From the NCBI RefSeq assembly GCF_009380215.1, contig NZ_WHUG01000001.1:372001-436000 (forward strand): 64,000 bases of DNA, written 5' to 3'. A program made the position numbers and the translations under genes. Source of the stretch: Rugamonas aquatica. GTDB lineage: Bacteria > Pseudomonadota > Gammaproteobacteria > Burkholderiales > Burkholderiaceae_D. Below, piece after piece: positions 23,940 through 31,456 of the stretch; the first letter of the stretch is position 1; every line of letters begins with the position of its first letter. Under the pieces are notes generated by a model. The model had not been told where the DNA came from and searched no databases. It saw nothing but the letters and a program-made list of their open reading frames with translations.

Positions 23940-25151
23940 TTACTTACCCAGCACAGGTTTGACTTTGGCCGCCGCTTCCTTGGCGCGGCTGCGCGCGGTT
24001 TCCACGTCGTCGGCGGTGGCCAGCGCCACGCCCATGCGGCGGCGCGCGAACGATTCCGGCTTGCCGAACAGGCGGATGTCGGTGCCCGGCACGCGCAGCG
24101 CTTCGGCCACGCCTTCGAAGGCGATACCTGCCGCTTCGTGCTGGCCGTAGATGACTGCCGAGGCGCCCGGCGCCTTCAGCGCGACATTGACCGGCAGGCC
24201 GAGGATGGCCTTGGCGTGCAGTTCGAATTCGCTCTGTACCTGCGTCGCCATCGTCACCATGCCGGTGTCGTGCGGGCGCGGACTCACTTCCGAGAACCAG
24301 ACCATGTCTTCCTTGACGAACAGCTCGACGCCGAACAGGCCCAGGCCACCCAGGTCGCCGGTGACTTTTTCGGCGATATCGCGGGCGCGTGCCAGCGCCA
24401 GAGGGTTCATGCGGCAAGGCTGCCAGGATTCGACGTAGTCGCCCTGTACCTGCACGTGGCCGATAGGATCGCAGAACTGCGTCTCGACCTTGCCGTCGGC
24501 GCCGATGGAGCGCACCGTCAGCAGCGTGATTTCGTAGTCGAAGTCGATGAAGCCTTCGACGATGACGCGGCCGGAATCCACACGGCTGCCGGCGGCGGCG
24601 TAGTCCCAGGCGGCTTTTACTTCGGCGGCGCTGTCGATCTTGGACTGGCCTTTGCCGGACGAGGACATGACAGGCTTGATTACACATGGGAAGCCGATGG
24701 CGGCGGTGGTTTGCTCCAGTTCCGCCAGGCTGCTGGCGAAGCGGTAGGGCGAGGTCGCCAGGCCCAGGGTTTCTGCGGCCAGGCAGCGGATGCCTTCGCG
24801 GTTCATGGTCAGCTGGGCGGCGCGGGCGGTCGGGATGCAGGTGATCTTGCCGGCTTTTTCCAGCGCGGCCAGTGTGTCGGTGGCGATCGCTTCGATTTCC
24901 GGCACGATCAGGTCCGGCTTCTCCTGCTCGATCAGCGCGGCCAGCGCGGCGCCGTCTGCCATGTTGATGACGTGGGCGCGGTGCGCGACCTGATGGCCCG
25001 GCGCGTTCGGATAGCGGTCCACGGCGATCACTTCCACGCCCAGGCGCTGCAGCGCGATGATGACTTCCTTGCCGAGTTCACCGGAGCCGAGCAGCATGAC
25101 TTTGGTGGCGGTGGGAGACAGTGGGGTGCCGAAAATGCGTGGAGTGTTCAT
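23940..25151 (-). CDS. purT: Formate-dependent phosphoribosylglycinamide formyltransferase
   Basis: 403 residues, close to the length of PurT. It uses formate and ATP to make formyl-GAR in the third step of purine synthesis, replacing folate-dependent PurN. It begins with [13 protein letters not shown] and [20 protein letters not shown], has PEIEAIAT, an ATP-grasp core ([15 protein letters not shown]) and a metal/ATP region ([22 protein letters not shown]), all characteristic of PurT. The binding-protein gene begins within a few bases of its stop. The 283 bp upstream lead to the divergent jelly-roll gene. Confidence 0.96.
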   Translation of the reverse strand: MNTPRIFGTPLSPTATKVMLLGSGELGKEVIIALQRLGVEVIAVDRYPNAPGHQVAHRAHVINMADGAALAALIEQEKPDLIVPEIEAIATDTLAALEKAGKITCIPTARAAQLTMNREGIRCLAAETLGLATSPYRFASSLAELEQTTAAIGFPCVIKPVMSSSGKGQSKIDSAAEVKAAWDYAAAGSRVDSGRVIVEGFIDFDYEITLLTVRSIGADGKVETQFCDPIGHVQVQGDYVESWQPCRMNPLALARARDIAEKVTGDLGGLGLFGVELFVKEDMVWFSEVSPRPHDTGMVTMATQVQSEFELHAKAILGLPVNVALKAPGASAVIYGQHEAAGIAFEGVAEALRVPGTDIRLFGKPESFARRRMGVALATADDVETARSRAKEAAAKVKPVLGK

Positions 25152-25393
25152 GTAGACGTCCGGGATATATAAAGGGAAAACGGTGGATGGTGTGCAGCCG
25201 CAGCGCTGCGCGGGCCGACTATATCAAACTGCGGCTATTTTGGACAGCCACCGGGCATTATAATAAGCTCAATCTTGGTATCGCATTAACCGGCGCTGTT
25301 CTGGGGGCGTTTATCGCGGCCCGGCCGCGCTTATCCGGCGCAGGCCGCGCCGGTCGCATGGCCGTCCGCGCCGCCGCGCCATCGGGCAAAGTG

Positions 25394-25418
25394 TGTCCAT
25401 GACATCCCGTCATGGACA
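25394..25418. promoter_or_regulatory. Perfect 10-bp inverted repeat upstream of the jelly-roll/LytS/LytTR operon
   Basis: TGTCCATGAC and GTCATGGACA form a perfect 10-bp inverted repeat with a 5-base centre, ending 16 bases before ATG 25435. The right arm overlaps a GGACATG that recurs 11 bases later, covering the likely Shine-Dalgarno AAGGAC. It could be an operator or an RNA hairpin affecting translation. Confidence 0.5.
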
Positions 25419-25434
25419 TGATTAAGGACATGAG

Positions 25435-26004
25435 ATGAAACCAATGCACGTCATCGCCGCGGCACTCGCCGCCACCTCGCTGTGGGTGGTCGCCGCAGAA
25501 TCCACCAGCAAGCTGCCGGCGCCGTGGGTCTTGGCCGGCGGCTCGCCGACTTCCTACCAGGTGGGGATAGACAACGTCGAAACCGTCAGCGGCAAGGGCT
25601 CCAAGTTCCTGCGCTACGCACAGGGTGACGGCAAGAGCTGGGCCTCGCTGGGGCAGACGGTGTCCTCCCAGCGCTACCTGGGCCAGCGCGTGCGCTTCCA
25701 GGCGCGCGTCAAGTCGCGGGACGTGAGCAATTGGGCGGGATTGTGGATGGGGGTCTACGGCAAGACGCCGGCCAGCCTGGCCTTCTACAACAGCTACGAC
25801 CAGGCGATAGCCGGCACCACAGACTGGCAAATCCGCAGCGTTACGCTGGACGTGCCGGAGGAGGCGATGTCCATCAGTTTTGGCGTGAATAACGCCGGTA
25901 CCGGGCAAGTCTGGATTGACGATTTGTCGCTGGAGATCGTAAGCAAGGACGTGCCGGTCGACGCCCCGCGTCGCGGCAAGCTACCGGAGTCGCCGACCTT
26001 ATGA
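25435..26004 (+). CDS. Secreted jelly-roll (carbohydrate-binding-like) protein coupled to LytS kinase
   Basis: 189 residues with a signal peptide (ends WVVAAE). The mature part is a beta-sandwich: PAPWVLAGGSPTSYQVGID, a GKGSKFLRYAQ strand, VRFQARVKSRDVSNWAGLWM, TDWQIRSVTLDVPEEA, ISFGVNNAGTGQVWIDDLSLE. This pattern is widespread in Oxalobacteraceae and is often labelled AraC-related because it occurs fused to or near regulators, but there is no DNA-binding domain here. Its stop overlaps the LytS start by 4 bp (ATGA), so I infer it is a periplasmic accessory to that sensor. Ligand unknown. Confidence 0.8.
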   Translation: MKPMHVIAAALAATSLWVVAAESTSKLPAPWVLAGGSPTSYQVGIDNVETVSGKGSKFLRYAQGDGKSWASLGQTVSSQRYLGQRVRFQARVKSRDVSNWAGLWMGVYGKTPASLAFYNSYDQAIAGTTDWQIRSVTLDVPEEAMSISFGVNNAGTGQVWIDDLSLEIVSKDVPVDAPRRGKLPESPTL

Positions 26005-27035
26005 TTGCCGCCGCTGGCAACAGCTATCAGGCATTGATGCAGGTGGCGTCGAGCACCGGGCGGCAGAGGGCGCTCAGCGCGGTACTGGCCGCCGGCTTCG
26101 TGCTTACATGCCTGGCGCTCAGGGCTTACACCTTGCTTGCCTTGTTCGGCGCGATGCTGCTGCCGGTCGGCGCCAGCGCCGCCAGCCTGCTCGCGCTGCT
26201 CGAAGCCGTGGCCAGGCTGCGGGACTGGCGCTTTGTGTGGCCTGCCTTGCTGGCGATGGTCGGCTTGTCCAGCTGGCTGGCCGGTCTGCTCTATCACGGC
26301 GGACTGGCGACGGTCGGCGTCATCACGCACAACGACTTGCTGGTGCAGCTGGCTGTAGCGGCGCTGGCCTTGCTGCTGCTGGCGCCGCGCCTGTGGGTCG
26401 CACAGCAGCAGTCGCGCGCCTTGCTGGTGGCGCAGCTGAAGCAGGCTGCCTTGTCCGCCGACCTGAAGGCCTTGCAGGCGCAGATCGAGCCGCACTTCCT
26501 GTACAACACGCTGGCCAACACGCGCTACCTTGCTCGCCACGATCCGGAGCGCGCGGTCGAGATGCTCGATCACCTGATCGGCTACCTGCACACCGCCTTG
26601 CCGGATTTGCGCAGCCCGATGTCCAACATGGCACGCGAATGCGAGCTGGCGGGGCACTACCTCGCGCTGATGGGCATACGCTTCGGCGACCGCCTGCAGT
26701 TCGAAATCGACTGCCCGCCCGAACTGGGCACGTTCGCACTGCCGCCGCTGATGCTGATGCCGCTGGTGGAGAACGCCGTGCAGCACGGTGTCGAGCCGCA
26801 CCCCGGCAACGTGACTGTGCGGATGCAGGTGCGCAGCCGCGAAGGCGCACTGGTGGTGGCTGTGCGCGACAACGGCGCCGGTCCCGCGAAATCCGTGCTG
26901 GGCAGCGGCGTCGGCCTGCGCAATCTGCGCGAGCGGCTGGCGGCCCTGCATGGCGGCGCCGCCGCGTTCCGCCTGCAAGTAGCGGCGGACGGCTGGACCG
27001 AAGCCGAAATCACCTTACCGTTGGAGACCGCATAA
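26001..27035 (+). CDS. LytS-type sensor histidine kinase (His_kinase family)
   Basis: 344 residues. Hydrophobic segments fill about 20-135, with no extracytoplasmic domain of note; then QAQIEPHFLYNTLANT carries the phospho-acceptor His, and the HATPase region has PLVENAVQHGVE, DNGAGP and GVGLRNLRERL. It is a shorter paralogue of the kinase at 19982. It is coupled at both ends: ATGA overlap with the secreted jelly-roll gene upstream and TAATG overlap with the LytTR regulator downstream, giving a compact three-gene signalling unit. Confidence 0.93.
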   Translation: MIAAAGNSYQALMQVASSTGRQRALSAVLAAGFVLTCLALRAYTLLALFGAMLLPVGASAASLLALLEAVARLRDWRFVWPALLAMVGLSSWLAGLLYHGGLATVGVITHNDLLVQLAVAALALLLLAPRLWVAQQQSRALLVAQLKQAALSADLKALQAQIEPHFLYNTLANTRYLARHDPERAVEMLDHLIGYLHTALPDLRSPMSNMARECELAGHYLALMGIRFGDRLQFEIDCPPELGTFALPPLMLMPLVENAVQHGVEPHPGNVTVRMQVRSREGALVVAVRDNGAGPAKSVLGSGVGLRNLRERLAALHGGAAAFRLQVAADGWTEAEITLPLETA

Positions 27036-27790
27036 TGTCCCTGTCCTCGCATCGCCCACGCATACTGATTGCGGACGACGAGCCCTTGCTGCGCGCGGAG
27101 CTGCGGCAATCGCTGGCGGCCCTGTGGCCGGAGGCCGAGCTGGTGGCCGAAGCGGCCGACGGCTACGAAGCGCTGCGCCTGGCCCGCGCGATGGAGCCGG
27201 ATGTCGCTTTCCTCGACATCCGCATGCCGGGCCTGAGCGGCCTGGAAGTGGCACGCACTTTCGGCGCGCGCACGCATGTGGTGTTCGTCACCGCCTATCA
27301 GGAGCACGCGCTGGCCGCTTTCGATGAAGGCGCGATCGACTATGTGCTCAAGCCCACCGATCCGGTGCGGCTGGTGCGCGCCATCGAGCGGGTACGCGCG
27401 CGCCTCGGCACGCCGCCGCCCGATCTGGCGCGGCTGATGCAGCAGCTGTCGCCCAAGCCGGCCGCGCCTTCATGGCTGCAGGCGAGCGTCGGCAACGCGA
27501 TCCACTTCATCGACTTGAGCGATGTGATCTACTTCTGTTCGGAGTTCAAATACACGAGGGTGGTCACGCCGCAGCTGGCCGAAGCCCATATCCGCACGCC
27601 GTTGAAAGACCTGGCCTCCGAACTGGAGGACGCAGGATTCTGGCAGATACACAGGGGATATGTGGTGGCGGCCAAGCGCATCGCCGCCGTCAGCCGGGAT
27701 GCCGACGGGGCCTTGTGGCTAAGCCTGCGCGATCACGCAGACAAGCTGCCCGTAAGCCAGCGCTTTCAGCACCGGTTCAAGGGCATGTAG
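27035..27790 (+). CDS. LytTR family response regulator
   Basis: 251 residues: REC (ILIADDEPLLRAEL, phospho-acceptor in FLDIRMPGLSG, YVLKPTD), a short linker and a LytTR DNA-binding domain (WLQASVGNAIHFIDLSDVIY, FKYTRVVT, FWQIHRGYVVAAKRI, LPVSQRFQHRF). The ATG shares a base with the kinase TAA stop. It ends 2 bp from the convergent DUF481 gene, so that gene could be an antisense neighbour; targets are unknown. It is a clear paralogue of the regulator at 21199, and here the REC N terminus is complete. Confidence 0.95.
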   Translation: MSLSSHRPRILIADDEPLLRAELRQSLAALWPEAELVAEAADGYEALRLARAMEPDVAFLDIRMPGLSGLEVARTFGARTHVVFVTAYQEHALAAFDEGAIDYVLKPTDPVRLVRAIERVRARLGTPPPDLARLMQQLSPKPAAPSWLQASVGNAIHFIDLSDVIYFCSEFKYTRVVTPQLAEAHIRTPLKDLASELEDAGFWQIHRGYVVAAKRIAAVSRDADGALWLSLRDHADKLPVSQRFQHRFKGM

Positions 27791-27792
27791 GG

Positions 27793-28539
27793 TCAGAACG
27801 AGTAGACCAGCGTCACCGACGTCTGGGTATCGGTGTTCTTTTTATCTTCCGGCACGTTGGTGTCGTTGCGGACGCTGAACGCGGCCTTCATCTGCATGGT
27901 GCTGTTGATTTTGGTGCGCAGCGCCGTCTCGGCCAGCGAGTGGATGTTGGAGGTGCCGCGCTCCACGCTCAGGTTCTGCGTGAACAGGGCGGTGTCGCTC
28001 AGTTTCCATTTCAGGTTGGCCGCGCCGCGCACGGTCAGGCCGCTCTCCGCTTCGCCGGTCGAACGCGTGCCGTTGAAATAGCCAGGACCGATTTCCACGT
28101 CCATGCTGTGTTCCGGCGTGGTGTAAGTCTGGGTGCCGTAACCGACGCCCACGGTGGAGTAGCGCGTGTAAGCGCCGAATTTGTCGTTGACGTGGGTGGC
28201 CAGCGCGAACAGTTTGTCGTGATCCTGCAGCAGCTTGTACGCCGACTTGGCGGAGAACGAATAGCGCTGCGCCGAACGCTCGCGCACCTTTTCGCCGTCA
28301 GCCTTCGTTACCTGCTCGTCCTTGAAGTAGCCGGCCAGGATGTACTCGTTGCTCCAGTCGGGCAGCTCCTGTTTCGCATCCAGCTTGCCGGTGACGGAAG
28401 TACCGACCGTGTTACCGGAAGTGGAGATGGCGCCCAGCTCGGCGGAGTTGTTCCAGCCATGATCGGGGACGGACTCCGCGGCGGCGTAACCGTGCACCTG
28501 GGAGAGGGTAAGGGCGGGGATGAGGAATATCGCTTTCAT
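27793..28539 (-). CDS. DUF481 family outer-membrane protein
   Basis: 248 residues with a signal peptide (MKAIFLIPALTLSQVHGYAA). It has DUF481 features: WNNSAELGAISTSGNTVGTS, repeated beta strands (YILAGYFKDEQ, TVGVGYGTQTY, VEIGPGYFNG) and a C-terminal TSVTLVYSF with terminal Phe for barrel insertion. ATG 28539 is chosen because the signal peptide begins there; the upstream extension has none. Such proteins form small salt-stress or antigen-like barrels of unknown function. It ends 2 bp from the LytTR gene. Confidence 0.9.
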   Translation of the reverse strand: MKAIFLIPALTLSQVHGYAAAESVPDHGWNNSAELGAISTSGNTVGTSVTGKLDAKQELPDWSNEYILAGYFKDEQVTKADGEKVRERSAQRYSFSAKSAYKLLQDHDKLFALATHVNDKFGAYTRYSTVGVGYGTQTYTTPEHSMDVEIGPGYFNGTRSTGEAESGLTVRGAANLKWKLSDTALFTQNLSVERGTSNIHSLAETALRTKINSTMQMKAAFSVRNDTNVPEDKKNTDTQTSVTLVYSF

Positions 28540-28665
28540 GCCGATATTGTACCTTAGGCCAAAAAACAACGCATTCAAGCGAGCTCTGCCCGTGCGTGCG
28601 GCGTCGTACAGATAGATATCCAAGATTGCGAGAAAATTAATATACTTTCTAAAAGGATATCAATC

Positions 28666-29070
28666 ATGTACGCCTCTCTCCGCGTCGCTCAGTGCCTGTT
28701 ATGCGTTGGCCTCGTTGCCAGCACCGCCTATGCCGCCGCCGGCGTCAATCGCTGCGTTTCGCCCGACGGCAAAGTGCTGCTGACCGACGCCGATTGCCCG
28801 TCGGGCAGCCAATCCGGCGCCAGCGACGACGGCGCGGCGGGCATCGCCATCAACAGCGGCGGGCCTGCACCGAATTCCGGCAACGGCTTTGAGCGCGTGG
28901 CGACGGGCGTGGCGGTCGCGCAGCTGCCGCGCAGCCCTTGGGCCGATCTGCCGCGCCCACTCGCGCGCAAGACCATAGGCCAAGACGCGGGCACCCTCCA
29001 GGCAGCCTATATCACCATGCAGATGCAGGACGAAATACGTCGTCAACGCCATGTCGCCATGCTGCGCTAA
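28666..29070 (+). CDS. DUF4124-like small secreted protein
   Basis: 134 residues with a signal peptide (ends TAYAAAG). The mature N terminus NRCVSPDGKVLLTDADCPSG matches the short DUF4124 pattern, with two cysteines probably forming a disulfide; the rest is low-complexity, ending in a charged helix (QDEIRRQRHVAM). It is followed 12 bp later by the PEP-CTERM gene, so the two may be cotranscribed. Function unknown. Confidence 0.78.
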   Translation: MYASLRVAQCLLCVGLVASTAYAAAGVNRCVSPDGKVLLTDADCPSGSQSGASDDGAAGIAINSGGPAPNSGNGFERVATGVAVAQLPRSPWADLPRPLARKTIGQDAGTLQAAYITMQMQDEIRRQRHVAMLR

Positions 29071-29082
29071 CCAGGACTCCAG

Positions 29083-29730
29083 ATGAAAACCACGACCGCT
29101 GCGGCCATGGCCGCGATACTCTTCTCCAGTTCTGCATATGCCGACGACAACGTCGCCTATCTCGCCGATGTCGCCTCTTTTGGCTCCGGCATGGGCGATT
29201 CGGCCGGCGCCATGTGGGGAGGCGGCATCGCGCGGCTGGACAGCGTAACCGACGGCGAATTCAATCCTGTCGGCCAGCAGTGGAATTATGGTTCCGTGTA
29301 CTGGTCAGGCCTGGACACCGGCCTGACCATCACGCTGGCGCACACCGCGTCGGTCAATCGCCTGATACTGGAAGCCGACAACGGCGACAACTACCGCATC
29401 GAATTCCTCGACCGCGCCAATGTCTGGCAATCGGCCACCACGGTCAATACCGACCAGTCCCCGGCGGGCCAGAACCTGTTCGGCGGACCGCTACTCACGC
29501 CGGTTGTGGCCAAGGCCTTCCGCATCACGGCCCGCGGCGACAACCATTATTCGGTGGCCGAGTTCCAGGCCTTCGGCGAAGTGGTGGTCGACGATACGCC
29601 ACCCGGCGGCCCGGTTGTGCCGACATCGCCGGTTCCCGAACCTTCAAGTTTGCTGATGATGGCCGCCGGCCTGGCGCTGCTGGCCGCCCGCCGCATGCAG
29701 CTCGCCTACCTGGCCATCGCCAGGCGATAG
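29083..29730 (+). CDS. PEP-CTERM sorting-domain protein with discoidin-like domain
   Basis: 215 residues. A signal peptide (ends SAYAD) is followed by a beta-sandwich resembling an F5/8 type C (discoidin) fold: ARLDSVTDGEFNPVGQQWNY, LEADNGDNYRIEFLD, FRITARGDNHYSVAEFQAFG. A Pro-rich spacer leads to the sorting signal VPEPSSLLMMAAGLALLAARR. PEP-CTERM proteins are processed by an exosortase and are often linked to exopolysaccharide. Ten extra residues follow the usual Arg-rich end, because the frame runs 25 bp into the convergent aldolase gene. Confidence 0.88.
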   Translation: MKTTTAAAMAAILFSSSAYADDNVAYLADVASFGSGMGDSAGAMWGGGIARLDSVTDGEFNPVGQQWNYGSVYWSGLDTGLTITLAHTASVNRLILEADNGDNYRIEFLDRANVWQSATTVNTDQSPAGQNLFGGPLLTPVVAKAFRITARGDNHYSVAEFQAFGEVVVDDTPPGGPVVPTSPVPEPSSLLMMAAGLALLAARRMQLAYLAIARR

Positions 29731-30701
29731 CGTTCGGCATCCCAGTCCAGCAATTCGGCCAACTGCGGCGCCGACAGCACGGTCAGCGCCGCACCGGATG
29801 GCTGGCGGGCCAGCACGTCGTAGTAGCACCGCAGCTGCGCCGTTCGTGCCGCGCCGAAGTCCTTGTCCGCAAAGACACCCACGCCGGCGATGAAGGCCAG
29901 ACTGGTCTCCGCGCCCGCAGCCTGCGCGGCGATGAATGAATCGGCATCCGCATAACATGCCGCCTCCGCGCCGAGGAACACCACATGGTCCGGGCACAAA
30001 GCCCATTCATTCCTGAGCCGCTTGTACAGACGCGGATCGAGGGCCAACTGCTGTATGCCCGCGTCAGGAATGATCGTCAGCTGCGCCATGTCGGCTGTCA
30101 CGGCGGCTACCGGTGCGACCGGTTCGGTGCGCAGGCAGGCCAACAGTGCCGCAAGTGTCGCATCGACTTCGGCGGCATTGGCGCCTCCTATCACCACGCC
30201 GTGATTCTGCAGGAAGACAATCTGCGCGTCCGGCTGCTCGCGCAATCGCGCCGCAATCGCGCCGGCCAGCGCCGATCCTGGTTTATGGTAGTCCACCCAG
30301 CACCACGGCGCCGGCGCTGGGCCGGCGAAGTCCGGACGCACCAGATGCGCCAGGACTTCGACCGCGTGCAGATGCAGTACCACCGTTTGCGGCATCAGCG
30401 CATGCATCAGCGTCTCGATCGACGGCCGCAGCGCGCTGCCCGCACACGCTCGCGGCGCGACATCGAAATCGCCCACGGCGATGGCATCCCGCAAATGGGC
30501 CAGGTCGACCGGCACGAAGATGTCCGCACGCTGTGCCTCAGCAAGCCATGTGCCGGAGGCCTTGACCCACATGGTGTCGCCATCCTTCCACGACGCGTTG
30601 CCGCCCGCACCCTGAACCAGCAGCGGATCGGCGCCGATCCGCGCGCAGTAGGCGTCGACCGCCGCGCGCAGGCCGTCCTGCCGGTCGCCGCGCGCGTTCA
30701 A
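29706..30701 (-). CDS. Class II aldolase/adducin family protein, last gene of NRPS-glycan operon
   Basis: 331 residues. The class II aldolase fold is seen in LLVQGAGGNASWKDGDTMWV, VKASGTWLAEA, SIETLMHALMP, the metal pair HLHAVEVL and the third histidine in LQNHGVVIGG. Family members catalyse reversible retro-aldol cleavage or epimerisation of phosphorylated sugars using a divalent metal. It overlaps the preceding HAD gene by 4 bp, suggesting the pair makes and dephosphorylates a small polyol or aldol. The C-terminal about 120 residues (LYKRLRNEWALCPDHVVFLG) form an extra segment seen in some long members. No terminator is visible after it. Confidence 0.87.
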   Translation of the reverse strand: MNARGDRQDGLRAAVDAYCARIGADPLLVQGAGGNASWKDGDTMWVKASGTWLAEAQRADIFVPVDLAHLRDAIAVGDFDVAPRACAGSALRPSIETLMHALMPQTVVLHLHAVEVLAHLVRPDFAGPAPAPWCWVDYHKPGSALAGAIAARLREQPDAQIVFLQNHGVVIGGANAAEVDATLAALLACLRTEPVAPVAAVTADMAQLTIIPDAGIQQLALDPRLYKRLRNEWALCPDHVVFLGAEAACYADADSFIAAQAAGAETSLAFIAGVGVFADKDFGAARTAQLRCYYDVLARQPSGAALTVLSAPQLAELLDWDAERYRLAMAR

Positions 30702-31450
30702 TGCGCAGCCCCCAGCCGTTCGAGCAGCTTGCGCACCTGGCCGAATTCCTGGAACACCGCATCGGCGGCATTCTCGCCTTGGCCTTGCTCCACCCCGTTG
30801 TGCAGTTTTTGCAGCGTGACCGCGTCTATCCTGCGCCGCGCGCCGCCTATGTCGTTGACCGGGTTATCGCCGATCATCCATATGCAGTTGCCGCTGGGGC
30901 GTACCTTTTTCAGCGCCAGTTCGAACTGCGCGCCATGAGGCTTGTCGTAGCCGGCTTCCTCGCTGGTGACGATGTAGTCGAAGTAGCGGTCCAGACCGAA
31001 GTAGACGATCTTGCGGAACTGGATCTGCGCTGTCAAATCGGTGACGATGGCGGTGGGGATGCCGAGCAGGCGGATGTCGTCCAGCAGTTCCTTCACGTCG
31101 TCGAACAGCACCGCATTGCTCAGGAAGGTGCGCCAATAGGTCTGCTCCAGATCCAACGCCACCAGCACCTGCGAGCCGAGTCCGATGATCTCCAGCATGC
31201 GCTGAAGGTACAGCAGGCGGCTGTGCGAGGCGGCCGTATCCTTCAAGCGCAGTTTGACTTCGCTGCGGGCGCTGGCATAGGCCTTGTCGAAATCGTCCGG
31301 GTCGAGCGAGAAGGTCGCGGCCACCTTGCCGCGCACCGCGTTCATGGCCAGCGCGTGGGCCGGATCGTAGTGGTACAGCGTGTTGTCCGTGTCGAACAGG
31401 ATGGCGTCCGGAATCTGCGTGAAACGATCGTCGTTGGATATTTTTATCAT
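30698..31450 (-). CDS. HAD family hydrolase (HAD-IA)
   Basis: 250 residues with the HAD motifs in order: FDTDNTLYHYD (nucleophile Asp and general-acid Asp, near 20), VTDL (motif II Thr), a Lys in YDKPHG, and IGDNPVNDIGGA (motif IV Asp). The cap is helical. The family removes phosphate from small substrates such as nucleotides or sugar phosphates. It lies 6 bp after the membrane-kinase fusion and overlaps the aldolase by 4 bp, so it probably acts in the same pathway as a phosphatase. Substrate unknown. Confidence 0.9.
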   Translation of the reverse strand: MIKISNDDRFTQIPDAILFDTDNTLYHYDPAHALAMNAVRGKVAATFSLDPDDFDKAYASARSEVKLRLKDTAASHSRLLYLQRMLEIIGLGSQVLVALDLEQTYWRTFLSNAVLFDDVKELLDDIRLLGIPTAIVTDLTAQIQFRKIVYFGLDRYFDYIVTSEEAGYDKPHGAQFELALKKVRPSGNCIWMIGDNPVNDIGGARRRIDAVTLQKLHNGVEQGQGENAADAVFQEFGQVRKLLERLGAAH

Positions 31451-31456
31451 AATGAT

